A stretch of 49,432 nucleotides of DNA, from NCBI GenBank assembly GCA_947486575.1, contig CANKUB010000019.1, positions 1-49,432 of the forward strand. Direction: 5' to 3'. The DNA is from Betaproteobacteria bacterium (lineage in GTDB: Bacteria; Pseudomonadota; Gammaproteobacteria; Burkholderiales; SG8-41). Made by a program: the position numbers and the translations under genes. Under the pieces are notes generated by a model. It ran no database searches, had not been told where the DNA came from, and saw only the letters and a list, made by a program, of their open reading frames with translations. This document shows, one piece after another, positions 34,289 to 42,462 of this stretch; the stretch's first letter is position 1, and every line of letters begins with the position of its first letter.

Positions 34289-35056
34289 TCAGGTCTTATA
34301 CGACGGATCGGTTTTATCCAGCATGCGTATCAGCGCCCGCCACTCGCCTTTGCGCTCCTGATAGCCGGGCCGCTCAAAGCTACGCGCCACGCCCTCAGCG
34401 ATTTCCTGCGAGGGAATGATCAGCTTGGCGCCGCCCGCCATCGCCGCAACCTGCGCCTGACACGCGCGTTCCAGGTAATACATGTAATCCAGCGCCTCGC
34501 GTACGCTCTTGCCGCACGACAACAGACCGTGGTTGTGCAGAATCAGCGTCATATTGCTGCCGATGTCGGCGACCAGTCGCTCGCGCTCCTCCAGATTCAG
34601 CGCTACGCCTTCGTACTGGTGATAGCCCACATTACCCGTAAGTCGCATGGCATGCTGCGAGATCGGCAGCAGGCCCTGCTCCTGCGCAGATACCGCAATG
34701 CCTGCGGCCGTATGCGTGTGCATCACGCAATTCACCTCATGCCGCGCAGCGTGAATTGCGCTGTGAATCACAAAACCTGCCTGGTTGAACCCAAGCCCGG
34801 TGGGGTCATCAACAATTTCACCATCCAGCGTAATCTTGACCAGATTCGAGGCCGTCACTTCATCCCACATCAGGCCGAACGCGTTGAGCAAGAAATGATG
34901 CTCGGGCCCCGGTACACGCGCTGAAATGTGGGTGTAAATCAGGTCAGTCATGCGGAAATACGCGGCAAAGCGGTAACACGCGGCAAGATCGACACGTGCC
35001 TGCCACTCTTCGGCGCTGACGCGTTCGCGCAGGGATGCAGTTTGTGGATGATTCAT
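34289..35056 (-). CDS. Class II aldolase/adducin family protein
   Basis: A 255-residue class II aldolase-fold protein of the adducin-like, fuculose-aldolase type. The zinc site is visible as THTA (near residue 115) and ILHNHGLL (near residue 172); THISARVPG and FGLMWDEVTASNLVKI near the N terminus are typical. It is only distantly similar to the class II aldolase at 4748. GAGG lies eight bases before the ATG. The alpha/beta hydrolase gene at 35093 lies 36 bp upstream in transcription order, so the two may be one operon. Substrate unknown. Confidence 0.87.
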   Translation of the reverse strand: MNHPQTASLRERVSAEEWQARVDLAACYRFAAYFRMTDLIYTHISARVPGPEHHFLLNAFGLMWDEVTASNLVKITLDGEIVDDPTGLGFNQAGFVIHSAIHAARHEVNCVMHTHTAAGIAVSAQEQGLLPISQHAMRLTGNVGYHQYEGVALNLEERERLVADIGSNMTLILHNHGLLSCGKSVREALDYMYYLERACQAQVAAMAGGAKLIIPSQEIAEGVARSFERPGYQERKGEWRALIRMLDKTDPSYKT

Positions 35057-35092
35057 TTGTATGTCCTCGTAAAAAAATAAAACCGTTCGCCG

Positions 35093-36274
35093 TCAAATCC
35101 CTTTCACCTGCCCACCCAGCTTCTCTGCCACCCAATCGGTCATGTAATCCACCACCAGCGGCCCGTTATCCGCGCCGCAGTGTTCCGCACCGCCATCGGC
35201 AAGATAGCAGATTTTCAATTCACGTTCCGGGCTGTTCACGGCCGCATCATACGTTTTCTGCGCATGCCACAGCGGCACCTGCCGGTCGTTCTCGCCGTGC
35301 ACAATCAGCAACGGGCAAGTAATCTTGTCGGCCACGCCTTCCAGCGTCATCTGCTTGACGATCTTCAGCGTGTCTTCGATTTTGTCGCAACCGAACACCC
35401 AGTTCACGTGTTCGGCATAGCCTGGCACCGAAGGCTCGCCACGCCCGCCGATACGATCAGCCACGCACGCGTGGTAATCATAGATGGCGCCCCACGCCAC
35501 TGCGCAGGCGAAGCGCTTCTCAAACGCCGCCGCACGCGGCGCGTAATAACCGCCGAGTGACAACGCCATGATGCCGATGCGTTTCGGATCAACGTCATCA
35601 CGTGTTTCAAGGTAATCGATGCTGGCGCCCGCGGGCTTCTCCGTGTCCGGACCGCTAGGCAAGCCTTGCAAACGCAACGCAGCACCCACGCCGGGATGAT
35701 CAACGATCAGCAGCGATACGCCGCGCCTGCGGAACTCATCACCCACCGCCGCGTAGATTATTTCCTTGGTCACATCGAGGCCGTCGAAGTGCACTACGCA
35801 AGGCGCACGTCCGGGCACAGGCGCCTTCATGAAATAGGCAGGCAATTTGTGTTTTCCCGATTTGTCGGTGTAGGGCACCTCGACAAACTCCACCGGCTCT
35901 TTGCGGCAGATCAAGCCGCGCTTGTAAATTTCAATGCCACGCTTATAGGCATCCAGCCGACGCGGGTCTTTGTGGCTGGGCATGCGCTCGGCCAGCAGGT
36001 AATAAAGTCCCGCGCGCTGATATTTGCGCCCTGCTGACAGCGGGTGCCCGGCGGCTTCGTCCGCCTCGCCCAACCGTTGCACACGCTCGGCCACTTTCAT
36101 CCAGCTTTCAAACCACGCACGCTGTTGCGTGGCGTCGCCGAGCAGCGCTTTAACACCCGCGACTTCTTTCAACGGGCGGCACGCTTCATCGATCTCTGAC
36201 ATCTGCCCGCCGCGATTCAATGCAGACATCACAGCGAGGCTCCACGTGTAATTGTTCGGAAAATATTCAAACAT
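35093..36274 (-). CDS. Alpha/beta hydrolase, 2,6-dihydroxypseudooxynicotine hydrolase-like
   Basis: A 393-residue hydrolase with an N-terminal helical cap (residues 1-130) and an alpha/beta hydrolase domain. The nucleophile is in MALSLGGYYAPRAA, the acid likely in VHGENDRQVP and the His in GGAEHCG. The two-part architecture and length resemble the FrsA/2,6-dihydroxypseudooxynicotine hydrolase group, which cleaves C-C bonds in diketones. The ATG at 36274 is preceded by AAAGGG within an AT-rich motif copy. A small-molecule C-C or ester hydrolase is likely. Confidence 0.82.
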   Translation of the reverse strand: MFEYFPNNYTWSLAVMSALNRGGQMSEIDEACRPLKEVAGVKALLGDATQQRAWFESWMKVAERVQRLGEADEAAGHPLSAGRKYQRAGLYYLLAERMPSHKDPRRLDAYKRGIEIYKRGLICRKEPVEFVEVPYTDKSGKHKLPAYFMKAPVPGRAPCVVHFDGLDVTKEIIYAAVGDEFRRRGVSLLIVDHPGVGAALRLQGLPSGPDTEKPAGASIDYLETRDDVDPKRIGIMALSLGGYYAPRAAAFEKRFACAVAWGAIYDYHACVADRIGGRGEPSVPGYAEHVNWVFGCDKIEDTLKIVKQMTLEGVADKITCPLLIVHGENDRQVPLWHAQKTYDAAVNSPERELKICYLADGGAEHCGADNGPLVVDYMTDWVAEKLGGQVKGI

Positions 36275-36304
36275 GGTAACCCTTTGTTTTTAAGAAATTA
36301 TTTA
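36275..36304 (-). repeat. AT-rich recurrent motif, copy D
   Basis: On the minus strand it holds CTTAAAAACAAAGGGTTACC directly before ATG 36274. The changed bases (AAAGGG instead of AAATGG) give a Shine-Dalgarno site, so here the motif serves as the translation start region. Confidence 0.5.
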
Positions 36305-37288
36305 CTGCGGCTCGATACCCGCTTTTTTTGCGATGCGCTGCTGCAACGCCAGATCTTCCTGCAAAAATTTGGCGAATTCCGCTGGTGTCGATGCGACAGC
36401 GATCAAACCCAATTCATCGAGTTTCGTCCTCATCTCCACTGACACTACGGCCTTTTTGATTTCAGCGTTTATGCGCGCCACCATCGGCTGCGGCGTTTTG
36501 GCCGGAAACCACAGACCATACCAACCGGTCATTTCAAAATCAGGATAGCCGATTTCCTTGAAGGTGGGTACCTGTGGCATTACCGGCGAACGGTCGCCGC
36601 CGGTGAGCGCCAGCGCGCGCACGCGCCCGGCCTTGATAAACGGCATCACGGACACGGTTGAAATGAAAGTCATGTCAATCTGGCGGCCCACCACATCGGT
36701 GAGCGCAGGCGCGCTGCCTTTGTACGGCACGTGGGTGAGCTCAATACCGGCGAGCACGTTCAGCAGCTCACCCACCAGATGCGTCATATTGCCCACGCCA
36801 CTGGACGCGTACCCCATTTTGCGCGGATTCGCCTTCGCCAGCGCGACCAGTTCCTTGATCGACTGCGCCGCAACACCCGGGTGTACCACCAGCATCAAAC
36901 CATACGAGCGCGCGATCTGCGTGATCTGCGCAAAATCACGCACCGTGTCATACGGCAATTTTTTCGTAGCGATGACATTGCCGGTGAACGAACCCGTACT
37001 GATCAGCATGGTGTAACCATCGGGCCGTGCTTTCGCCACCATATCGGTGGCGATAATACCGTTAGCGCCGGGCCGATTATCGATCACCAGATTTTGCCCG
37101 AGCCGCGATGTCAGTTGTTCCTGCACCACCCGCGCCATCACATCCACCGTGCTGCCTGCGGTGAACGGCGCCAGTAGCCGAATCGGGCGCGACGGATAAG
37201 CCGTCTCCACCGTCTGCGCGAATGCCCGCGACGGCAGCCAAAGGGCCATCAGCAAAATCAGCCATATCCGCCAATGCATAAATCTCAC
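36302..37288 (-). CDS. Bug-family TTT substrate-binding protein
   Basis: Periplasmic solute receptor, 328 aa. GTG 37288 has GGAGG eight bases upstream; ATG 37279 is an alternative. Signal peptide HWRIWLILLMALWLPSRAFA; then YPSRPIRLLAPFTAGST, VIDNRPGANG, RPDGYTMLIS, HVPYKGSAPA and MPQVPTFKEIGYPDF. It lies 46 bp after the TauE/SafE permease gene and 27 bp before the hydrolase gene at 35093, so it may be part of a longer operon. Confidence 0.9.
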   Translation of the reverse strand: MRFMHWRIWLILLMALWLPSRAFAQTVETAYPSRPIRLLAPFTAGSTVDVMARVVQEQLTSRLGQNLVIDNRPGANGIIATDMVAKARPDGYTMLISTGSFTGNVIATKKLPYDTVRDFAQITQIARSYGLMLVVHPGVAAQSIKELVALAKANPRKMGYASSGVGNMTHLVGELLNVLAGIELTHVPYKGSAPALTDVVGRQIDMTFISTVSVMPFIKAGRVRALALTGGDRSPVMPQVPTFKEIGYPDFEMTGWYGLWFPAKTPQPMVARINAEIKKAVVSVEMRTKLDELGLIAVASTPAEFAKFLQEDLALQQRIAKKAGIEPQ

Positions 37289-37334
37289 GCAGTGCCTCCC
37301 CCATTCGCGATACGTTCGATTCTATACCGGGACG

Positions 37335-38090
37335 CTAACGCAGCAGCAGCGGTATTCCACATAGCAACAACACCACGCACACCAGCCGCTTGAACGCCAA
37401 TTCAGACAGGTTGACGTGTATGCGGTCGCCCGCCCAGATGCCGATCAACATCAGCGGCAATGCCATCGCAAACGCGATCCACACCTCGCGCGTGAATTCA
37501 CCCACGGCCCAGTAACCCAAACCGCGTCCCACGCACAGCGTCAAAAGCATGGCCGAAACGGTGGCGCGGAAGGCCGCCTTCGGCATGGCTCTCACATCGA
37601 GATACATCGCAAAAAATACCGTCGCCATGGCACCGAACAGTGCCCCCACCAGCCCGGCCAGCCACGCCGCCAGCGGACTCAGAAAGCGCGGCGCCGGGCG
37701 CAGCGGTAATTCTGATACTGCCGAAGGCCGCAACGTAGTCCAGTAAAAATATGCACTGTAGACCATTACCATCACGCCGAGCGCGCGCAGCAAGGTGTGT
37801 GAATCCAGCGTCGTAAAAAAATACAGGCCCACCGCCACGCCCAGTGCGCACCACGGGATGAAGACAAGAAATTTTTTCAGGTCAACATGCCGACGATCCT
37901 TGCCAAGAATGGCCAGTGACGACACCAACCCCAATAACGTCCAGGCTGGCACCAGTATCTTGATCGGCACTACCAGCGCCAGCAGCGGCATGCCTACTGA
38001 GCCGCCAAAACCCGTACTGCCGCGCAGCCCATAGGCAAGCAGCAGAATCGCGGCGCAGTAAATCAGTTCAGTAGCGGTGAGCGCCGACAT
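37335..38090 (-). CDS. TauE/SafE (TSUP) family permease
   Basis: A 251-residue inner-membrane protein with about seven or eight hydrophobic helices and the TSUP-type N terminus (IYCAAILLLAYGLRGSTGFGGS). The family exports sulfite, sulfoacetate or related organosulfur and carboxylic acids. ATG 38090 is chosen; TTG 38096 is the only alternative. It lies between two Bug genes, so an exporter or importer of an organic anion is plausible, but the substrate cannot be read. Confidence 0.82.
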   Translation of the reverse strand: MSALTATELIYCAAILLLAYGLRGSTGFGGSVGMPLLALVVPIKILVPAWTLLGLVSSLAILGKDRRHVDLKKFLVFIPWCALGVAVGLYFFTTLDSHTLLRALGVMVMVYSAYFYWTTLRPSAVSELPLRPAPRFLSPLAAWLAGLVGALFGAMATVFFAMYLDVRAMPKAAFRATVSAMLLTLCVGRGLGYWAVGEFTREVWIAFAMALPLMLIGIWAGDRIHVNLSELAFKRLVCVVLLLCGIPLLLR

Positions 38091-38119
38091 CGCCAAGGGG
38101 CCGCCATGACAACAATCCC

Positions 38120-38149
38120 ATAACCATTTGTTTTTATTGATTTTTTATT
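38120..38149 (-). repeat. AT-rich recurrent motif, copy C
   Basis: On the minus strand it holds CAATAAAAACAAATGGTTAT. It overlaps the stop codon of the upstream Bug gene (38145-38147) and lies 30 bp before the TauE/SafE gene, pointing toward it. Confidence 0.5.
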
Positions 38150-39119
38150 CGTTGCTTTCAAGCTTCGCTTCCTTCACCACCTTGGTCCATTTGGCAATCT
38201 CGGCACGCACATGCGCCACCAATTGCTCCGGCGTTGAAGACTGTACATCGATACCCTGATCGTCGAGGCGCTGCTTTAGCGTATTGCTGGCAAGCGCCTT
38301 GAGCAAATCTGCATTGATTTTTACTTCCAGCGCACGTGGCAACTTCGGCGAGCAAATGCCATACCAGCCGTTCACCTCGTAACCCGGCACGCCGCTCTCC
38401 GCAACGGTAGGCACATCGGGTGCTTTTGAACTGCGCTTTAATGTCGTCACAGCCAGCCCGCGCACCTTGCCCGACTTGATCGCAGCCAGCGGTCCGCCGG
38501 GCAGATTACCCACTGACAATTGAATTTGCCCGCCCATCACATCCGCCAGCGCGGGCGCAGCGCCCTTGTAAGGCACATGCACGATGTTGATGCCTGCCAT
38601 CATTTTCAGCAATTCAACCGACAAATGCGGCGACGCGCCCAAACCCGACGAACCGTAACTCAGCTTACCGGGGTTAGCTTTCGCATACGCCACCAGTTCA
38701 GGCACATTGCGCGCGGGCAACGAGGCGTGCGCCATCAACACATTAGGATTGCCGCCCACCATCGACAGAAAAGAAAAATCCGCAATGGGGTCATACGGCA
38801 GCTTGCGTATGCGCGCCGGCGTGATGCCGTGGGTGGCAATATTGCACAACATCATGGTGTAACCATCGGGGGCAGCCTTGACCGTCAACTCCGTACCAAT
38901 GCCTCCGGCGGCACCAGGCCGGTTATCGATCACCACTGTGCTGCTCCACAATTCCCCCAGCGATTGCCCCACCAGACGCGCGGCCATATCAACCCCACCG
39001 CCAGGTGCGTATCCCACAATGATGCGTGCGGGCTTTGACGGAAAATTCTTGACGTCTTCAGCGGCGTGCGCAACACCGCTCGCCATTACCGCCACCCAAA
39101 AAACCCGATATAACTGCAT
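38145..39119 (-). CDS. Bug-family TTT substrate-binding protein
   Basis: Periplasmic solute receptor, 324 aa. GAGGAG lies before ATG 39119. Signal peptide MQLYRVFWVAVMASGVAHAA; then FPSKPARIIVGYAPGGG, VIDNRPGAAGG, APDGYTMMLC, HVPYKGAAPA and APDVPTVAESGVPGY. It is first in transcription order of a run with the TauE/SafE permease and another Bug gene. It is divergent from the exported hydrolase at 39243. Confidence 0.9.
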   Translation of the reverse strand: MQLYRVFWVAVMASGVAHAAEDVKNFPSKPARIIVGYAPGGGVDMAARLVGQSLGELWSSTVVIDNRPGAAGGIGTELTVKAAPDGYTMMLCNIATHGITPARIRKLPYDPIADFSFLSMVGGNPNVLMAHASLPARNVPELVAYAKANPGKLSYGSSGLGASPHLSVELLKMMAGINIVHVPYKGAAPALADVMGGQIQLSVGNLPGGPLAAIKSGKVRGLAVTTLKRSSKAPDVPTVAESGVPGYEVNGWYGICSPKLPRALEVKINADLLKALASNTLKQRLDDQGIDVQSSTPEQLVAHVRAEIAKWTKVVKEAKLESNE

Positions 39120-39242
39120 GATCGCTCCTCGAATAAGTTTGGCGGATTATTGCATAGCGCCGCGTACGGTGCGCCGCAAGTTGGACTTCATTTCAGTTGG
39201 CTGCGACAATGCCCGCGCACGACCTACACCAAGGAGAATTCC

Positions 39243-40289
39243 ATGCGTTTACGCGGCATCCTGGCACGCATTACCCTGTGCGCACTACTCGCTTCTGCGG
39301 GAAACACCATGGCGGCATCCATCGGCGGCAAACTTGAACTCGAAGATTACGGCAGCTTTTTCGTCAATGCGCGTACGGTGAAAGCCGATCACCCCGGCTC
39401 CTCGCTGGTTACCGGAAAATCGCCACCCGGCAGCGTCAAGGTAAATCAAATGTACGTGCAGTACCGTATCCCCGCCGGACGCAAGAACGTGCCAGTGATT
39501 ATGGTGCACGGCTCCGGCCACACCGGCATGACGTTTGAAACCACACCGGATGGCCGCGAAGGCTGGGCCACGTATTTCCTGCGCAAATCGTTCCCCGTGT
39601 ACGTAGTCGATCAGGCGGGACGTGCGCGCTCCGGGTTTAATCCCTCGGCGATCAACGCTGTCGGTGAAAAAGCGGCTGATCCCGGCACATCGCCCGTTAT
39701 TTTTATCAGCACGGTTGAGCGTGCCTGGCCGAATTTTCGCTTCGGCCCGGAGTATCCAAAGACCTATGCCAACCTGCAATTTCCGATTGAAGCGCTGGAT
39801 CAATACCTGGCGCAGCTGGTGCCCAACACCGAAACCACACTCGACGGCGGTGTCAACAACACGGTGGATGGCCTGGTCGCACTGCTCGATAAAATCGGCC
39901 CGGCAGTAATACTCGTGCATTCGCAATCCGGCATTCTGGGGCTGGATGCCGCTCGCAAGCGTCCGCATCTGGTGAAGGCGCTGGTCAGCGTTGAAGGCGG
40001 CTGCGAAACGGTGACGGCCAAAGACATCGCCACGCCGTTCGTCAAAATACCGCTGATTTCAGTATGGGGCGACAACAGCAAAGGCGCGTGGGGCGCCAAC
40101 GGCGACAAGCGGCGCGAAGGCTGCGTGCAGGCGGTGAACATGATTAATAAAGGTGGCGGCAAAGCCACGTTTTATCTGCTGCCCGAAAACGGTATCGCCG
40201 GCAACAGTCACATGATGATGATGGACAAAAACAATTTGCAGGTCGCGGATGTAATCCAGAAGTGGATACTGGAGAATGGAGAACGCTAA
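39243..40289 (+). CDS. Exported alpha/beta hydrolase
   Basis: A 348-residue alpha/beta hydrolase with a signal peptide (RGILARITLCALLASAGNTM, cleavage near MAA-S), so it acts in the periplasm. The oxyanion block is VIMVHGSGHTGMTFE, the nucleophile is in VHSQSGILGLDAAR, and GNSHMMMMDKNN probably carries the catalytic His. AAGGAG precedes ATG 39243; the frame is open 93 bases further upstream without coding features. It resembles exported esterases of unknown substrate. A convergent CBS-domain gene follows. Confidence 0.83.
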   Translation: MRLRGILARITLCALLASAGNTMAASIGGKLELEDYGSFFVNARTVKADHPGSSLVTGKSPPGSVKVNQMYVQYRIPAGRKNVPVIMVHGSGHTGMTFETTPDGREGWATYFLRKSFPVYVVDQAGRARSGFNPSAINAVGEKAADPGTSPVIFISTVERAWPNFRFGPEYPKTYANLQFPIEALDQYLAQLVPNTETTLDGGVNNTVDGLVALLDKIGPAVILVHSQSGILGLDAARKRPHLVKALVSVEGGCETVTAKDIATPFVKIPLISVWGDNSKGAWGANGDKRREGCVQAVNMINKGGGKATFYLLPENGIAGNSHMMMMDKNNLQVADVIQKWILENGER

Positions 40290-40295
40290 GTAATA

Positions 40296-40347
40296 TGGCG
40301 TGCGGGGCAAGGGAACACTTGAAGCGGAGCAGCACGCTCCCGCACGC
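40296..40347. terminator. Long inverted repeat between convergent genes
   Basis: GGCGTGCGGG (40296-40305) and CCCGCACGCC (40338-40347) pair perfectly across a 32-base loop. The arms share GGCGTGCGG with the palindrome at 29783, and both lie just behind a stop codon between convergent genes. There is no T-tract. Confidence 0.5.
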
Positions 40348-40353
40348 CAAAAT

Positions 40354-40785
40354 CTATGCAAGCACCTGCGAAACCTGCTCCTGACGCAACATTTCGTAGA
40401 CAAAAGATTCCAGCTCCGGCCCCATCGCGTCGCGCACGGAAATCATGCCGACAGGCCGGCCGTTTTCCACCACCGGCACGTGCCGAAAGCGGCCTTCGTG
40501 CATCATTTCCATCGCTGATGTAAACGAAGCATTCGGGCTGACCGTGCGCGGGTTACTGGTCATGATTTCCGCCAGCGTGGTCACGCTCGCTTCACGGCCT
40601 TCGGCCACCACGCGATTCAGCGCATCACGCTCGGTAAATATGCCTACGAGAAAACCCTGTTCTACCACCATCATTGCGCCGATGCTCCGCTGCTTCATCA
40701 GCTGCGCTGCCTCACGCACAAACATGCTGCCAGGCGCGGTAACGGGTTGCTGATTTTGGATAACGTCGCGTATCGTGCGTTCCAT
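40354..40785 (-). CDS. Tandem CBS-domain protein
   Basis: A 143-residue protein made of two CBS domains (about residues 7-64 and 72-135), which together form a Bateman module binding adenosyl ligands. CBS-type segments are GAMMVVEQGFLVGIFTERD and RHVPVVENGRPVGMISVRD. No other domain is attached, so it probably acts as a small ligand-sensing subunit. GGAGA lies before the ATG. It is divergent from the nitrile hydratase-type operon 268 bp away; a link is possible but not shown. Confidence 0.88.
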   Translation of the reverse strand: MERTIRDVIQNQQPVTAPGSMFVREAAQLMKQRSIGAMMVVEQGFLVGIFTERDALNRVVAEGREASVTTLAEIMTSNPRTVSPNASFTSAMEMMHEGRFRHVPVVENGRPVGMISVRDAMGPELESFVYEMLRQEQVSQVLA

Positions 40786-40988
40786 GATAATTCTCCAGAG
40801 AAAAACGTGGGCGTGCGATGGTCTAACGTGGTCACAACCTGCTGCAAATTCATCCTACGCCCGCGTCGCTGGTCGGTCAAACAAAAGGTTTTACAGTGAC
40901 GCGTGAACGATTATCATGCGAAAGGCGCTGCTCGCAGGAAACTTGCTCGTTATGACAAGCCATAGGTGGCAGCAACAGAGGCGCCATT

Positions 40989-41016
40989 CAAGCTATTGTT
41001 TTTATTAATATTTGAG
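40989..41016 (-). repeat. AT-rich recurrent motif, diverged copy
   Basis: On the minus strand it holds ATTAATAAAAACAATAGCTT, within the 268-bp gap between the CBS gene and the nitrile hydratase-type operon. The rest of this gap shows no gene. Confidence 0.35.
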
Positions 41017-41053
41017 CCGAATATCGTAATGCTTATTGACAAGGACGACGCGC

Positions 41054-41413
41054 ATGAACGAATCCGCAACCACAAAGATCCCTTCAGACATCGGCGGCGA
41101 ATCCGCCGGTCCGGTGGACACCAACGACCACGGCATGAAGCACTGGGAGCGTCAGGCAAACGCATTTCGCTCGGTGGTGCAGATGACCAAACTGACCTGC
41201 ACTGACGAGTTGCGCCGCGCAGCCGAAGATCTGGGCAGCCGCTACAAAGACATGCATTACTTCGAGATCACCACCAGTGCAATGCGTACCGTCCTGCTCG
41301 AGAAAGGCGTGATTACCGAACAGGAACTCAACGCCAAGATGACAGAGATTCGCGCGCGCTTTAATGTGCCGGATGAGATGGAATCTCCCCTCAAGAAGGC
41401 GGCCAAACAATGA
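41054..41413 (+). CDS. Nitrile hydratase/thiocyanate hydrolase beta subunit, N-terminal half
   Basis: A 119-residue protein matching the N-terminal part of nitrile hydratase beta: a DIGG...GPVD turn (DIGGESAGPVD), HWERQANAFR, then helices DELRRAAEDLGSRYKDMHYFE and LLEKGVITEQEL. In ordinary nitrile hydratase this is fused to an SH3-like C-terminal half; here that half is the next gene. The same split is known in thiocyanate hydrolase (ScnB/ScnA). ATG 41054 has AAGGA eight bases upstream. Its stop overlaps the next start as ATGA, indicating coupled translation. Confidence 0.85.
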   Translation: MNESATTKIPSDIGGESAGPVDTNDHGMKHWERQANAFRSVVQMTKLTCTDELRRAAEDLGSRYKDMHYFEITTSAMRTVLLEKGVITEQELNAKMTEIRARFNVPDEMESPLKKAAKQ

Positions 41414-41742
41414 GCGCAGAGTTTTCATTCAAGTCGACTTATGCTCCTGCGCCGCACCATCGCTATAACATCGGCGACAAGGTTGTGGTGAAGCGCGCGT
41501 TTCCGCCGGGACACCGCCGCACGCCGCAATACATACGCGGCAAGCAAGGGGTGATCGAACGCATCTGCGGTGCCTATCCCAACCCGGAAGAACTCGCCTA
41601 TGGCTTCGACGGCAAGCCTGAGAAGGTGTTATACCGCGTGCGGTTTCTGCAAACGCATGTGTGGCCCGGCTACGCAGGACCGACCAACGACATTATTGAA
41701 ATGGAAATATTCGAGCACTGGTTAGTGCCCGCCCCTCAATAA
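41410..41742 (+). CDS. Nitrile hydratase/thiocyanate hydrolase beta subunit, C-terminal SH3-like half
   Basis: A 110-residue protein matching the C-terminal SH3-like barrel of nitrile hydratase beta: YNIGDKVVVKRAFPPGH, TPQYIRGKQGVIERICG, LYRVRFLQTHVW and MEIFEHWLVPA. The order beta-N, beta-C, alpha is the same as scnB-scnA-scnC of thiocyanate hydrolase as I recall it, and the fold contributes to the subunit interface near the metal. It overlaps the preceding gene by four bases and lies 10 bp before the alpha gene. Confidence 0.87.
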   Translation: MSAEFSFKSTYAPAPHHRYNIGDKVVVKRAFPPGHRRTPQYIRGKQGVIERICGAYPNPEELAYGFDGKPEKVLYRVRFLQTHVWPGYAGPTNDIIEMEIFEHWLVPAPQ

Positions 41743-41752
41743 CGGAGCAAAC

Positions 41753-42448
41753 ATGAGCAATCCAAACCACGACTACTACGCACGCAGCCACCACGATCAC
41801 GATCACACACACGATCATGATCACGACGATCACGCACCAGCCAACGAACACGATAACGGCCCGCCCGGCGAATACGAAATCATGAGCCGCGCCATGCAGG
41901 AACTGCTTGAGCAAAAAGGCATCATCACCGCCGCTCAGGTCGCCAAACGCATGGAACAGTTCGATGAAGAATTCCCGTATCGCGGCGCGCAGATAGTCGC
42001 GCGCGCCTGGGTAGACCCGGCTTACAAACAACGGCTGCTCGACGATGGGCGCGCCGCCTGTGCTGAAGCGGGCGTCATGCTCGAAGCAGAGCGGCTGATC
42101 GCCATTGAGAATACGCCAGCGGTGCATAACGTTATCGTCTGCACACTGTGCTCGTGTTATCCGCGCACGCTGCTGGGCATGCCGCCCACCTGGTACAAAA
42201 GCCGAAACTACCGTTCGCGCGTGGTATTCGAACCGCGTGCGGTGCTGAAGGAGTTTGGCACCGAACTCCCTGACAGCGTCACCGTGCGTGTGCATGATTC
42301 GAATGCCGATATGCGATATCTCGTAGTGCCAATGCGGCCTGCGGGGACTGACGGCTGGAGCGAAGAAAAACTCGCCGGGTTGATTTCACGTGACATGCTG
42401 GTGGGAGTAACTGTGCCCAAAATTTCCAATTGGAAAAATATTCAATAA
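41753..42448 (+). CDS. Cobalt-type nitrile hydratase alpha / thiocyanate hydrolase gamma subunit with His-rich N terminus
   Basis: A 231-residue metal-binding subunit. The claw motif is C130-T-L-C133-S134-C135, where Thr before the second Cys is typical of cobalt rather than iron enzymes; the two outer Cys become oxidised in the family. It is followed by YPRTLLGMPPTWYKS, as in family members. The first 33 residues hold ten His in an Asp/His alternation, which is not part of the usual fold and suggests a metal-loading segment. No separate activator gene is next to it. Substrate may be a nitrile or thiocyanate. Confidence 0.9.
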   Translation: MSNPNHDYYARSHHDHDHTHDHDHDDHAPANEHDNGPPGEYEIMSRAMQELLEQKGIITAAQVAKRMEQFDEEFPYRGAQIVARAWVDPAYKQRLLDDGRAACAEAGVMLEAERLIAIENTPAVHNVIVCTLCSCYPRTLLGMPPTWYKSRNYRSRVVFEPRAVLKEFGTELPDSVTVRVHDSNADMRYLVVPMRPAGTDGWSEEKLAGLISRDMLVGVTVPKISNWKNIQ

Positions 42449-42462
42449 AACAATAGGTTATG
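42440..42462 (+). repeat. AT-rich recurrent motif, diverged copy
   Basis: Reads ATTCAATAAAACAATAGGTT then ATG. It covers the stop of the alpha subunit gene and the start region of the peptidase-like gene at 42460, on that gene's strand. Confidence 0.35.
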
